This document shows, piece after piece, positions 48,952-58,400 of a stretch of 64,000 nt of DNA. The stretch spans positions 62,001 through 126,000 of the forward strand of contig NZ_CP015625.1 in the NCBI RefSeq assembly GCF_002007565.1, written 5' to 3'. Below the pieces are notes generated by a model that worked only from the letters and a program-made list of their open reading frames with translations, had not been told where the DNA came from and ran no database searches. This DNA comes from Ditibartonella choladocola (GTDB lineage Bacteria; Pseudomonadota; Alphaproteobacteria; Rhizobiales; Rhizobiaceae). The position numbers were made by a program, and so were the translations under genes. How positions within the stretch are numbered: the first letter of the stretch is position 1; each line of letters begins with the position of its first letter.

Positions 48952-49467
48952 TTCAATGCTCCTATTGAAGCGCTGTCGATCAAAAGCAATCAACAACATG
49001 TCATGTTGTCGATTTAGAACTCTCTTGTTGCATGACAATGACGGGAAAGTGATTTTTTCAAGGCAATGCACATTCCGCCCGAAATATAGTAAATAACAAG
49101 TAAATGATTATTCTTTTTTATTGTTATCAATCGCTTGCTTATAGTTTTCCGACGAAAAGCAACGGTTTTCATTCTGTCAAAAAAATGGCATCGGCCTTTA
49201 TCGGGCTGGCAATGTGTCAAAAACGGATATGTCTTTCCGGTCTTTTTTGTCTTTTTGCGTTGCAACCGGATCAATGGAAATTCGAGATTGTCGCGGTTCT
49301 GCGGCTTTATAAAATGACCGGTTAAAAACAAAATTTTAGCTATTTTATAAAAATTTGAAAAGCGGTCAAAACTAGCCAGTCGACTTGTTGCAAGACGACT
49401 TTTTGACAATCGTATATTTTATGAAAATGGAAAAGCTCGTTCATCTGCGCGATGATTATTGAAAAAC
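48952..49467. other. Spacer between acyltransferase-like gene and lspA
   Basis: About 515 bases. Small frames occur on both strands, none with family features or good ribosome sites. No terminator or repeat stands out. Confidence 0.4.
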
Positions 49468-49956
49468 CTATTTAGTTTTTTGTTTTTCACGTTTCCAATG
49501 GAGTAATTCATCGAGCACGATCAGGACGGCGCCGACTGTTATGAAGCTGTCAGCAAGGTTGAAAATTGCAAAGGAGAAAACATCGTTGATATGGAAAGAA
49601 ATGTAATCAATGACATAATGAAAACGTATGCGGTCTATCAGATTTCCGATGGCACCACCAATGACCAGCAGGAAGCCAAATCGCGATAGTGATTTTTCCG
49701 GACCGGCGTTTTTCCATAACCAGATAACGAAGCAGATAATGCAAAATGTCAATGCGATAAGCCCCCAATCGGAGACTGATGACAACATGGAAAAAGCAAT
49801 TCCGGGGTTGCGGGCATGATAAAGTGAAAGAAACGGCAAAAGGTCGATTTCTTCCCCGACTGCCAATGTATTGACCACCCAATATTTGATTAATTGGTCA
49901 AGCCCGACAGTGATGATAAGCCCCGCTATAAGTGTGATGAGGGATTTTGCCTTCAT
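49468..49956 (-). CDS. lspA: Signal peptidase II (lipoprotein signal peptidase)
   Basis: 162 aa, four membrane segments. Aspartyl protease of the inner membrane cutting prolipoproteins before the lipid-modified Cys. Catalytic Asp residues are in GNLIDRIRFHYVIDYI near residue 105 and FNLADSFITVG near residue 130; NPGIAFSML near residue 50 is also conserved. It overlaps the preceding methyltransferase gene by 4 bases. Confidence 0.96.
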   Translation of the reverse strand: MKAKSLITLIAGLIITVGLDQLIKYWVVNTLAVGEEIDLLPFLSLYHARNPGIAFSMLSSVSDWGLIALTFCIICFVIWLWKNAGPEKSLSRFGFLLVIGGAIGNLIDRIRFHYVIDYISFHINDVFSFAIFNLADSFITVGAVLIVLDELLHWKREKQKTK

Positions 49957-50804
49957 GAACGGGCCTCGCGTGGATCAAGTGTCAGGTTATGACGGCGGAT
50001 TTCATAAAGCATGACACCGGTTGCCACAGCAAGATTGAGTGAATCAGCACGTCCTGCCTGCGGAATACGCGCAAGCTGATCGCAGCTATCGGCAAGATTA
50101 TCCGGCAGGCCCTGTTGCTCGTTGCCCATAAAAAGAATGATAGGCCCCTTTTTATAGTCGATTGTGCGGTAATCGACGGAACCTTTTAAATGTGTACCGA
50201 TGATTTGACCATGAAATCCGGTGCGCCATTTTAAGAACTCGTCGGCGCTCATTTTAAAAAGCGGAAGGGCAAAAATCGAACCCATGGTTGCGCGTACAGT
50301 CTCAAGCGAATAGGGGTCGGTTGTATCGCCGACAAGGATAAGCCCCTTTGCACCTACTGCATCGGCTGTGCGGATAATGGTTCCAAGATTGCCGGGATCG
50401 CGGATGCGGTCAAGTGCAACATAGACATCTTCTCCCTTTGCGTTGAAGGTAGACATGTCACGCCAGCGTTGTTCAAAAACACCAACCACCATTTGCGGAT
50501 TGTCGCGCCTTGTTACCGATTCCATAACCTTCTGGTTTGCTTCGATGATGAGACCACCGGAAGCTTTTGTGCGGGCTGCCGTTTTTTCAATTAACGGGTT
50601 GCCAAGGCCTGCTTTGGAAAACAGAAGTGTGCGTATTGTCCAGCCGAGATCAAGGGCATCAATAATAAGCTTCAACCCTTCGGCCATGAAAACGCCTTCA
50701 CGATCGCGATTTTTTTTAAGCGACAAGGATTTCATATCCTTGATGATCGGATTGGCAAGCGAGGTAATTTCTTTAACCTGACCGTGTTGTTTTTGTGTTG
50801 TCAT
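49953..50804 (-). CDS. TrmH/SpoU-family RNA 2'-O-methyltransferase
   Basis: 283 aa from ATG 50804, directly after the upstream gene's stop; the longer frame to 50918 would lie within that gene. N-terminal RNA-binding domain (KEITSLANPIIKDMKSL), then the SPOUT knot with motif 1 NLGTIIRTADAVGA near residue 150, motif 2 LFMGNEQQGL near 225 and motif 3 SLNLAVATGVMLYE near 258. It methylates ribose in rRNA or tRNA; target unknown. Confidence 0.92.
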   Translation of the reverse strand: MTTQKQHGQVKEITSLANPIIKDMKSLSLKKNRDREGVFMAEGLKLIIDALDLGWTIRTLLFSKAGLGNPLIEKTAARTKASGGLIIEANQKVMESVTRRDNPQMVVGVFEQRWRDMSTFNAKGEDVYVALDRIRDPGNLGTIIRTADAVGAKGLILVGDTTDPYSLETVRATMGSIFALPLFKMSADEFLKWRTGFHGQIIGTHLKGSVDYRTIDYKKGPIILFMGNEQQGLPDNLADSCDQLARIPQAGRADSLNLAVATGVMLYEIRRHNLTLDPREARS

Positions 50805-50805
50805 A

Positions 50806-51984
50806 TTAAAAAATCCAGCGACTGAAAAGAGAGGTCGAAAGTGCCCTTTGTGCTTTTTCTTCACGCAAAATAAGTTCACCCGATTCGATGCGCCCGCCAA
50901 GGCCGGTAAATTCATCACGCATCAATTCGTGGATTGCGAAAAATGAGGCACGAATAGAATAGGCTGTCAATATTACGGCAATCGGGTTGTCGGATAAAAT
51001 AGCGCGACATCCTTTGACCATTTCGGGCAAATGATCGAAAAGTTGCCACACCTCGCCATGGGGGCCGCGCCCGTAAGCCGGCGGATCAAGTAAAATAATG
51101 TCATAATGTTTGCCGCGACGCCCTTCGCGTTCGACAAATTTCATCGCATCATCACAGATCCAGCGAATGGGGCGATCTGTCAAATGTGCAACTTCCTGAT
51201 TTTCTTTGGCCCATAAGATCGCTTTTTTGGACGCGTCGACATGGGTGACTTCGGCTCCCGCTCTTGCCGCAATAAGCGAGGCAAGGCCGGTATAGCCAAA
51301 AAGGTTCAATACCTTGACGGGACGGTTTGCTTTTTTAATCAGCTCTTCCATAAAACGCCAATGGGCATCCTGTTCGGGAAAGACACCGACATGGCGAAAT
51401 GACGTAAAGCGGCCGAGAAACGGCATTCCATCCCATGACAATGGCCATGTTTCGCCAAGGGGTTGTTTGGGAAAATTCCAGCGCCCCATGCCTTCTTCAT
51501 CGGTATTTCCGGTGAAAATCGCATCGACATCCTGCCATTCTTTTTCGCTTGATGCCGGTTGCCACAAAGCTTGTCCTTCGGGGCGAATAATGCGCAAATT
51601 GCCGTAACGTTCGAGTTTGAGGCCATTACCACTGTCGATCAATGCATAATTCTCGTTCGCACTTGTTTCCAGAATAACCGGTAATCTTTCTTCTGGTCTT
51701 TTTCCTGACGGGCGAGGTAGGAAGCGGCTTTTGATTTTTGGTGCTTCTCCGCCCCTATTTTCCGGCTGCAATTTTTGATTCTCGCGTCTCGTGTTATCCT
51801 GTTCGACGATTTTGCGATAATTGCCTGAATTATTGGCGTGCACAGCTTTCCGTCTTTCAGGCTTGTTTCCTGTCTCAAGGGCCTTTTTCGGAGCATAGGG
51901 GGCAGTACCGTTGCGCGGTGTTTTCATTCCCCTTTTTTTCTTGTCTTTCGGGTGTTGTGCTTTCACAAGTCTTGCATTTTCCAT
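50806..51984 (-). CDS. Class I SAM-dependent rRNA methyltransferase (RlmI/RlmK-like) with basic extension
   Basis: 392 aa, with an N-terminal extension of about 100 residues full of Lys, Arg, Asn and Pro (KKKRGMKTPRNG, NKPERRKAVH) before the catalytic core. SAM motif VLNLFGYTGLASLIAARAGA near residue 215, and the target-base motif ILLDPPAYGRG near residue 290 (DPPAY). Such enzymes methylate cytosine or guanine in 23S rRNA. The extension probably aids RNA binding. Operon with the SpoU gene and lspA. No clear ribosome site before ATG 51984, so a later start is possible. Confidence 0.88.
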   Translation of the reverse strand: MENARLVKAQHPKDKKKRGMKTPRNGTAPYAPKKALETGNKPERRKAVHANNSGNYRKIVEQDNTRRENQKLQPENRGGEAPKIKSRFLPRPSGKRPEERLPVILETSANENYALIDSGNGLKLERYGNLRIIRPEGQALWQPASSEKEWQDVDAIFTGNTDEEGMGRWNFPKQPLGETWPLSWDGMPFLGRFTSFRHVGVFPEQDAHWRFMEELIKKANRPVKVLNLFGYTGLASLIAARAGAEVTHVDASKKAILWAKENQEVAHLTDRPIRWICDDAMKFVEREGRRGKHYDIILLDPPAYGRGPHGEVWQLFDHLPEMVKGCRAILSDNPIAVILTAYSIRASFFAIHELMRDEFTGLGGRIESGELILREEKAQRALSTSLFSRWIF

Positions 51985-52517
51985 AATTAACAGAACGTTC
52001 TTTGCTTATAAAACATCTTTTCCAAAAAGGTATATTTTTCTTGCAACATCGCAATCCTGAATGATCCGGTCAATAAACCGTTCAATCATCAAAATGGTCT
52101 TTGAATTTTTAAATGGATGACATGAGTTCACTATAATTGACATGGGTTCGCTATAATTGACATGGGTTCACTATAATTTTGTGTTTTGAGCATAATTTTA
52201 GGTTTGGATTTTGGTTATAACGCCTTGATATGTCGATTTATGTAAAAGTTGGTCAAAACTTTGAACCAGAGAGGCGGTTGTAAAATAAAAATCTGCGCGA
52301 ATGTAATCGCCTATGTTGGACGAAAAAATTAAAAAATAATAATTTTCACATTGATTTATATCCGCGCCGAACCTCTATAGGCGCGTCGGCTTCTTTTAAT
52401 GCGGAGATTCTATTTCGAGAGCGAATAATTTATGTGAAATAGTGTTCTTCAATGGTGAAGCGGAATCGAAACACGACGCTTTCCATTGTTTTGTAGTTTC
52501 AAGAATGCTTGGCAGAT
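51985..52517. other. Spacer with tandem repeat and a hairpin
   Basis: About 530 bases without a gene. It holds the 20-bp tandem repeat at 52119-52178 and a GC-rich hairpin at about 52361-52395 (CGCGCC with GGCGCG) followed by TTCTTTT, which looks like a plus-strand terminator with no gene before it. No ORF with family features. Confidence 0.5.
52119..52178. repeat. Three tandem copies of a 20-bp promoter-like unit
   Basis: GACATGAGTTCACTATAATT, GACATGGGTTCGCTATAATT and GACATGGGTTCACTATAATT at 52119, 52139 and 52159, exact 20-bp period with two varying bases. Each junction reads TATAATTGACA, so -10-like and -35-like hexamers overlap. Spacing within a unit (9) or to the next (29) does not fit a normal promoter. 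About two helical turns per unit, suited to a phased binding site. Confidence 0.85.
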
Positions 52518-52853
52518 TCAAGAATGGTCGGCGATTGTCAATTCGGTCGTTGTCAAATTCGACTTTTTCGACATATCCATTTTAAGCCCTTGCAATTCGG
52601 TTTGCGTGTCTTTCAGGGCTTTGCGGAAGCGATGTTGGCTAAACCAGACTGTTATACCACCTATGATAATGCCGATTGCCAGAGCCAGAAACAGCCACAC
52701 AAACAGCGGAGCATGATAGACAAGATTGCTATCTGTTGTATCAAACGGGTTAAGGCTTAACGCGACGCTTGTCCGATTGGCAATAATAAAAGCAATCAGG
52801 ATGATGCCAACCGGTATCAGTATTATCAGACTAACAATCTGTTTCAGATTCAT
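52518..52853 (-). CDS. LapA-domain membrane protein
   Basis: 111 aa. Two membrane segments (VSLIILIPVGIILIAFIIAN and VWLFLALAIGIIIGGITVWF) and a basic cytoplasmic tail with coiled-coil character (RKALKDTQTELQGLKMDM). This is the DUF1049/LapA pattern, linked in enterobacteria to lipopolysaccharide assembly. It follows ihfB by 4 bases, the usual order in Rhizobiales. Confidence 0.88.
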   Translation of the reverse strand: MNLKQIVSLIILIPVGIILIAFIIANRTSVALSLNPFDTTDSNLVYHAPLFVWLFLALAIGIIIGGITVWFSQHRFRKALKDTQTELQGLKMDMSKKSNLTTTELTIADHS

Positions 52854-52857
52854 GATT

Positions 52858-53139
52858 TTACTCGTTGTTCAAGCGGTCACGCAATTCCTTGCCGGTTTTA
52901 AAAAACGGTACCCATTTTTCTTCAACCGAGACCGATTCACCCGTACGCGGATTTCGGCCGGAGCGTGCAGGCCGGTTTTTAACCGAAAAAGCCCCGAATC
53001 CGCGCAACTCCACCCGTTTTCCCTCGGCCAAAGCGGTAGATATTTCATCAAATACAGAACTCACAATATTTTCAATATCCCGCTGGAAAAGATGAGGGTT
53101 ACGGTTAGCAATAATCTGCACAAGTTCCGACTTAATCAA
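52858..53139 (-). CDS. ihfB: Integration host factor beta subunit (TTG start)
   Basis: 93 aa from TTG 53139; GGAGG lies 5 bases upstream and the protein then starts [16 protein letters not shown] as in the family. An ATG at 53190 would add 17 unrelated residues. DNA-bending arm [14 protein letters not shown] and GRNPRTGE near residue 60-75 are present. IhfB pairs with IhfA to bend DNA sharply. Starts the ihfB-lapA unit. Confidence 0.93.
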   Translation of the reverse strand: MIKSELVQIIANRNPHLFQRDIENIVSSVFDEISTALAEGKRVELRGFGAFSVKNRPARSGRNPRTGESVSVEEKWVPFFKTGKELRDRLNNE

Positions 53140-53553
53140 AACAGCCTCCAATTTTGATCCGCATAGTGACAATGATCCGCTAAAAAACAACGATTATAAC
53201 GATCCGTCGATTTTCAGATCCCATGACTGGCAGGCATTTTGAATTTCCGTTCAAAAATTTTGCCAGAAGTCCTTTATCATTCACTACAAAATCCAGTTAA
53301 CGCAATAGTTTATTGTCTGTCTATCGCATTTCGTCAACGTTATTTGATTAAAAAATATTTGTGTTCGGTAAAAAATTTTGAAAAAGGCAGTTTGCCACAT
53401 TTAACGTTACCTTGTGGGCTTTTGACATTTGATAAAAACAGGCGGTCCAATGAAAAGTTGAATGGAAAGCAGAATTGCTCTAAATATTGAACTGGTATAT
53501 GGGAACTTCGTCTAGGCGTTTGTTTTTGTAAAACTCAGGAAAAATTCAGAGGT
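53140..53553. other. Divergent spacer between ihfB and lptC
   Basis: About 410 bases, AT-rich. It must carry promoters for ihfB (minus) and lptC (plus). No palindrome, terminator or ORF of note. Confidence 0.4.
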
Positions 53554-54204
53554 ATGATGGACGACGGTTCAGAAATATTTTCACCGAGCTTCAAGTCTGA
53601 TGCTGTTTTTGATGCTGCACGTCGTCATTCAGTGCGTGTCCACATATTGAAATTTCTACTGCCGGTCGTGGCTATTATTATTGCTCTGGTTTTTTCCTGG
53701 TTTACATTTTTTGCAACGCCGAGCACGAGCGATCTCGTTGTTTTGAACGGAGATCAGGGCAGTGGTGGACAATTGACGATGACCGACCCCAAGCTTGAAG
53801 GCTATACTTCGGCCAACAAACCCTATTCGCTCAAAGCCGACAAGGCCATTCAGGATCCGCATCATCCCGGTATGATCGAACTGCAACGGATTATTGCGAC
53901 ACTCCCCTTGGGCGAGCGTGGCGACGCCGCTGTCAATGCCGTGGGCGCGTTCTATGACAATGTCAATGGTCGCCTGCAATTCGATAAACCTTTTGAAGTA
54001 AAAACAAATGATGGAATGGTCGCAAAGCTTGATGCTGCCGATGTCAACCTGGCGACAAGTCAATTAAGCACAGACAAGCCGGTTGATATTCGTCGTGGCG
54101 GGCAACATTTGAAAGCGAACGGTTTACAAATTCGTGATAATGGGCAAGTGTTGTTTTTTAATCGTGGTGTCAGTCTTGTCATTGACAACGCAAATGCGCA
54201 ATAA
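53554..54204 (+). CDS. lptC: LPS export protein LptC
   Basis: 216 aa. One N-terminal membrane helix (FLLPVVAIIIALVFSWFTFF, about residues 33-52) followed by a periplasmic beta-jellyroll. LptC hands lipopolysaccharide from LptB2FG to LptA. The next two genes are lptA and lptB. CAGAGG precedes the ATG; a second ATG follows at once. Confidence 0.88.
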   Translation: MMDDGSEIFSPSFKSDAVFDAARRHSVRVHILKFLLPVVAIIIALVFSWFTFFATPSTSDLVVLNGDQGSGGQLTMTDPKLEGYTSANKPYSLKADKAIQDPHHPGMIELQRIIATLPLGERGDAAVNAVGAFYDNVNGRLQFDKPFEVKTNDGMVAKLDAADVNLATSQLSTDKPVDIRRGGQHLKANGLQIRDNGQVLFFNRGVSLVIDNANAQ

Positions 54205-54264
54205 AATGAGGGGCACTTGCCATTTTAAAAATGTGCGGTGTTTCGTTTATTCGAGGATTGTAAA

Positions 54265-54921
54265 ATGAAGCCTTTAAAGCAGTATTTTTCTAAGCTTGGT
54301 GCAGTGACGGCAACAGGATTGGCTTTCATGAGCCTCGGACAAATGCCTTTATGGGCTCAACAGACAAATTTCGGGGTTAATCTTTCGGGCGGGAAAGAGC
54401 CGGTTGAACTCAACGCCGATAATCTGGAAATGCGTGACAAAGACGGCGTCGCAATTTTTACCGGCAATGTTTCTGTTGTGCAGGGCGACCGGATTTTGCG
54501 GACCTCCAAATTGATTGTGCATTACGCCAAAGCACCTGACGATGCCAATAAAGACAAGTCCGCAACAGCAAGCGACACTTCCGATCAGGGCAAAGGGGAT
54601 GCAGCCACCAAAACAGCCGCCGCCGGTGCCGGTGGCCTTGGCTCGACGGGTGTTGAAAAAATGGAAGCATCCGGCAAAGTCTATATCAAAACAGCCACAC
54701 AGGTCGCGACTGGCGATGAAGGTATTTTCGATGGCAAATCGAAATTGATGGTTTTGACAGGAAAACGCGTCATTTTGGCAGATGGTGATAATGTAGCAAC
54801 CGGTTGTAAATTGACGGCCCATATGGATACAGGCAAAGCTTTTCTCGAAAGCTGTAAATCGGCGGGGCAAAATGGTCGTGTATCGATCATTATGAATCGC
54901 AACGAACAAAACGGAAAATGA
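54265..54921 (+). CDS. lptA: LPS-bridge protein LptA (OstA-like)
   Basis: 218 aa from ATG 54265 (GAGGA 8 bases upstream); the longer frame from 54238 hides the signal. Signal peptide ends near LWAQQ. The jellyroll begins PVELNADNLEMRDKDGVAIF and GNVSVVQGD, the LptA/OstA pattern. A low-complexity Ala/Asp/Lys insert (about residues 95-130) interrupts it. LptA forms the periplasmic bridge for lipopolysaccharide. Confidence 0.9.
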   Translation: MKPLKQYFSKLGAVTATGLAFMSLGQMPLWAQQTNFGVNLSGGKEPVELNADNLEMRDKDGVAIFTGNVSVVQGDRILRTSKLIVHYAKAPDDANKDKSATASDTSDQGKGDAATKTAAAGAGGLGSTGVEKMEASGKVYIKTATQVATGDEGIFDGKSKLMVLTGKRVILADGDNVATGCKLTAHMDTGKAFLESCKSAGQNGRVSIIMNRNEQNGK

Positions 54922-54928
54922 GCGTTTT

Positions 54929-55732
54929 ATGTCACAAAGTGATTCGCAAATGGCTTTTGAAGAAATAGCCTATGAAGATGGTTCGGGTAAAAGCCTCAAA
55001 GAACGCCTCAAAGGAACGTTGGTTGCTCGCGATTTGACGAAAACCTACCGCGGGCGGCAGGTTGTAAAAGGTGTATCCTTCGGTGTGCGCGCCGGAGAAA
55101 TTGTCGGCATTCTGGGCCCCAACGGAGCCGGCAAAACGACTTGTTTCTACATGGTGACAGGACTTGTCGAAGTGGATGGCGGAAGCATTGAAATCGACGG
55201 TTTTGATGTCACCGATATGCCGATGTACAGGCGTTCCCGTTTGGGTATCGGTTATTTGCCGCAGGAAGCTTCTATTTTCCGTGGTCTTTCAGTGGAAGAC
55301 AATATCAAAGCGGTTTTGGAAGTGGTCGAAAAGGACCGCAAAAAACGCGCGGAAGAACTTGATGCCCTGCTTGATGAATTCAAGATTGCGCATTTGCGCA
55401 AAAGCCCGTCATTGGCTCTTTCCGGCGGCGAAAGAAGGCGTTTGGAAATTGCCCGTGCGCTTGCTTCGCGTCCGAACTTCATGTTGCTCGATGAGCCTTT
55501 TGCAGGTATCGACCCGATTGCGATAGCCGACATTCAACAATTGGTACGGCACTTGAAAAGCCGCGGCATCGGCGTTCTGGTGACCGACCATAATGTTCGT
55601 GAAACACTGGGGCTTGTCGATCGTGCCTATATTATCCATGATGGTCAGGTTCTCACCCATGGCCAGCCGGATGATATTGTCACCAATGCGGATGTGCGCA
55701 GGCTTTATCTCGGCGATCAATTTTCTCTCTGA
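54929..55732 (+). CDS. lptB: LPS transport ATPase LptB
   Basis: 267 aa. ABC ATPase with Walker A GPNGAGKTT near residue 67, signature LSGGERRRLE near 168, Walker B FMLLDEPFAG near 188, and the LptB-type H-loop VLVTDHNVRET. Seven bases after lptA. Powers lipopolysaccharide extraction from the inner membrane with LptFG, which are not in this window. An N-terminal extension of about 30 residues precedes the core. Confidence 0.96.
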   Translation: MSQSDSQMAFEEIAYEDGSGKSLKERLKGTLVARDLTKTYRGRQVVKGVSFGVRAGEIVGILGPNGAGKTTCFYMVTGLVEVDGGSIEIDGFDVTDMPMYRRSRLGIGYLPQEASIFRGLSVEDNIKAVLEVVEKDRKKRAEELDALLDEFKIAHLRKSPSLALSGGERRRLEIARALASRPNFMLLDEPFAGIDPIAIADIQQLVRHLKSRGIGVLVTDHNVRETLGLVDRAYIIHDGQVLTHGQPDDIVTNADVRRLYLGDQFSL

Positions 55733-56699
55733 GTTCTTCGCGTTTGCCTGAATTATGTTTGATGACAAGAATGGCTGAAAGCGTTTGTCATTAAAAAAAT
55801 TATGGCGTGCAGCAAGGCTTGTCGTTCCTGATGGCGATAGATTTTCCAACAGGCGGAGTTTGGATAAGATACGCCAAAGCCTTCCTGAGGCTGTCGCCGA
55901 CACTATTTATTTTTTTCGGCAATTAATAACGCAAGGTGAAAATGCACGGAACTTATGAAAATATGTTCCAATGTGCTTTGTAATGGGCGCGCGGGGATGT
56001 TTTTGCATTATCACCTATAACCGGCTGGCGCTAAAAACACGCTAACACTGTAAAACACATAGATCGTGGTAAAGCGGCTGTCCTTTGCACATGATAAACG
56101 GCCGAACAAAAAAACGGTTGGTGGCGATGAACCGCTCTTTCATAATCAAATTCCGACATGTGCCTATGCTTGCACACGCATTCCGGATGCGGGCTAAAGC
56201 AGGCTTGTTGTTTTTCATGCTGAAAAATCCGCATGGCGATGTTTTATTTCCGGTTACGGGGCAGTGTTTCAATCGAGAAAAGAAAACGGGAAATAGCAAG
56301 CAGGAAATAGAAAACGCGAAATGGAGGAGTGAAATATCAAAAAACTGCGGGTGATTATTGATAAATCAATCCGGTTTGACCGGATCGTCAACATAAAATC
56401 CGTTTGTTGGTTTTCTCTTGTCGGAAACAACGACACAACGAATTGAATGTTCATTCATTGATTTCATTTGACGAACACATCGCACACCGGTGAAAAAATA
56501 TAAAAATTGTTGAAATGCACAAGCCGAAACGCAGCTTTTGATTTTTTATCATTTTTTAGTTGACAAGCAAGGATCATACCATTTTCGTTGAAGGATAGAT
56601 TTTTACGAAAATTATCCGACCGAAGTTAAACATGTCGGTTCGTTTGCGTGATGTTCATTTACCGTTTCGCGCGGGGTCCATTGGGGAGGATTAAGGTTT
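55733..56699. other. 967-bp gene-free gap between lptB and rpoN
   Basis: Both strands were checked: only short frames without family features. No terminator is visible after lptB. The rpoN ribosome site (GGGGAGGA at 56683-56690) is clear. In related genomes lptB and rpoN are close, so the gap probably reflects an old deletion or decayed insertion. Confidence 0.5.
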
Positions 56700-58247
56700 A
56701 TGGCGCTGTCACCATCGTTCGAGTTACGCCAATCGCAGTCGCTGGTGATGACACCCCAGTTGATGCAATCCATCAAACTTTTGCAGATGACTGCCGGTGA
56801 ATTGGAACAATTCATCGAGGAAGCGTTGGAAAAAAATCCGTTGCTTGAACGCTTGGCAGTTGATGACAATAATGGCGGCAATTTAGATGATGCGGGAGCC
56901 AAAGAAGGCGAATTTCAAGATTTTTCCGGTGTCACGCAAATGCCGGAAGAAAAAATTGTCGAAGACAGGCAGCCATACGAAACATTTGATCCTGAAACAC
57001 TCTCCAACATGTTTGATGGCGCCGACGAGGTCGGTATTTCACAAAGCCCGACATTTGACGGGAACCAAAAAGACGGTTATTCGTCTGAATGGACGGGTGC
57101 TTCCGCGAAAGCTTTACCAATCGAAGATTTCAATTTTATCGAGTCGATTGCCGAAAAGCCGAATTTACAGGATTTTGTTGCCGAGCAGATTGCTTTTGCC
57201 TTCAAAGATAAAAATGAACACGACATTGCCTGTTATCTCGCTTGCGATCTGGATGACGCGGGATATTTTACCGGTTCAATTCAAAAAATAGCCGAAGAAT
57301 TTTCGGTATCCGAAACATTGGTTTCAAATATTTTGAAACGCCTTCAGCAATTCGACCCGCCGGGAATATTTGCAACCTCGCTTAGTGAATGTCTTTCATT
57401 GCAGCTTGAACGACAAAATCGCATGGATCCGGCAATCGGAATTGTGCTTCAAAATCTTCCGCTTCTGGCAAGGCGGGACTTTGCAATGCTTTCCAGGCTT
57501 TCCGGTCTCGATGAAAGCGAAGTTTCAGATATTTTAAAAGAGATTCGCGGTCTCGATCCGAAACCCGGCACCGCCTATAATACATCGACAGCAGTGCCTG
57601 TCATACCGGATGTGATTATTTCAAAACGGCCGAATGGAGAATTTTTCGTCGAACTGAACCCTGCGGTTTTACCAAAGCTTGTTATTCATCGGGATTATGC
57701 TGTCAAAATAGGTAAAGACAGTGTTGACCGCAGTTTCATCAATAGCTGTGTTCAGAATGCCAATTGGTTGATAAAGGCGCTCGATCAGCGGGAAAGAACA
57801 TTGATTACTGTGAGTGCCGAGATTGTTCGCCATCAGCAGGAATTTTTGCGGCGCGGCATTTCTTTTTTAAAACCCCTCACACTTGCGACAATCGCCGAAG
57901 CGGTTCACATGCACGAATCGACAATAAGTCGTGTAACAGCAAATAAATATGTGGCAACGCCGCGCGGCATTTTCGAGATGCGCAGTTTCTTTTCGGCTGC
58001 TTTGCAATCGACCGAAGGAGGCGAGCAATATGCAGCCGATGCTGTTCGCCATCGTATTCGCGAGCTGATAGACAATGAAAACGTCGATCATGTTCTTTCC
58101 GATGATACACTTGTTCAATTGCTCAAAAAAGAAAATATAGTTCTCGCCCGACGAACTGTCGCTAAATATAGAGAAGTAATGAATATATCTTCCTCGGTGT
58201 TACGCAGAAGAGAAAAAAAGGCAAAACTTGGAACAATTCCAGAATGA
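56700..58247 (+). CDS. rpoN: RNA polymerase sigma-54 factor
   Basis: 515 aa. Region I (about 1-50): MALSPSFELRQSQSLVMTPQ and LMQSIKLLQMTAGELEQFI with glutamine-rich activator contact. The core-binding domain follows an acidic linker, then the DNA-binding HTH with HESTISRVTANKY near residue 400 and the RpoN box ARRTVAKYRE near 483. Full length. It directs nitrogen- and stress-related promoters with enhancer-binding proteins. Confidence 0.97.
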   Translation: MALSPSFELRQSQSLVMTPQLMQSIKLLQMTAGELEQFIEEALEKNPLLERLAVDDNNGGNLDDAGAKEGEFQDFSGVTQMPEEKIVEDRQPYETFDPETLSNMFDGADEVGISQSPTFDGNQKDGYSSEWTGASAKALPIEDFNFIESIAEKPNLQDFVAEQIAFAFKDKNEHDIACYLACDLDDAGYFTGSIQKIAEEFSVSETLVSNILKRLQQFDPPGIFATSLSECLSLQLERQNRMDPAIGIVLQNLPLLARRDFAMLSRLSGLDESEVSDILKEIRGLDPKPGTAYNTSTAVPVIPDVIISKRPNGEFFVELNPAVLPKLVIHRDYAVKIGKDSVDRSFINSCVQNANWLIKALDQRERTLITVSAEIVRHQQEFLRRGISFLKPLTLATIAEAVHMHESTISRVTANKYVATPRGIFEMRSFFSAALQSTEGGEQYAADAVRHRIRELIDNENVDHVLSDDTLVQLLKKENIVLARRTVAKYREVMNISSSVLRRREKKAKLGTIPE

Positions 58248-58283
58248 GTTTGTCGATTGACTTGTTGTTGATAAATGACTAGA

Positions 58284-58334
58284 AGCCCGCCCAGAAAATG
58301 CGGTTTTCCTGTCTTTTCAGGAAAAGGGCGTGCT
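58284..58334 (+). other. Long hairpin between rpoN and hpf
   Basis: GCCCGCCC pairs (one mismatch) with GGGCGTGC, and inside it TTTTCCTG pairs with CAGGAAAA over a TCTTTT loop (58304-58325). No T-tract follows, so it is more likely an RNA processing or stability element in the rpoN-hpf transcript than a terminator. Confidence 0.45.
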
Positions 58335-58400
58335 TTGAGTTGCTTCCTCTCGAAGATGTCGTTAAACTGCAAAAATCACGAATTATGAACGAGGTTTATA

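Noticed and set aside
48952-49071. N-terminal extension of the acyltransferase-like gene
   Set aside because: No ribosome site at the upstream ATG, while AGGAG is correctly spaced before 48951.
52119-52178. CRISPR array
   Set aside because: The units are contiguous 20-mers with no spacers between them, only three copies, and no cas genes in the window.
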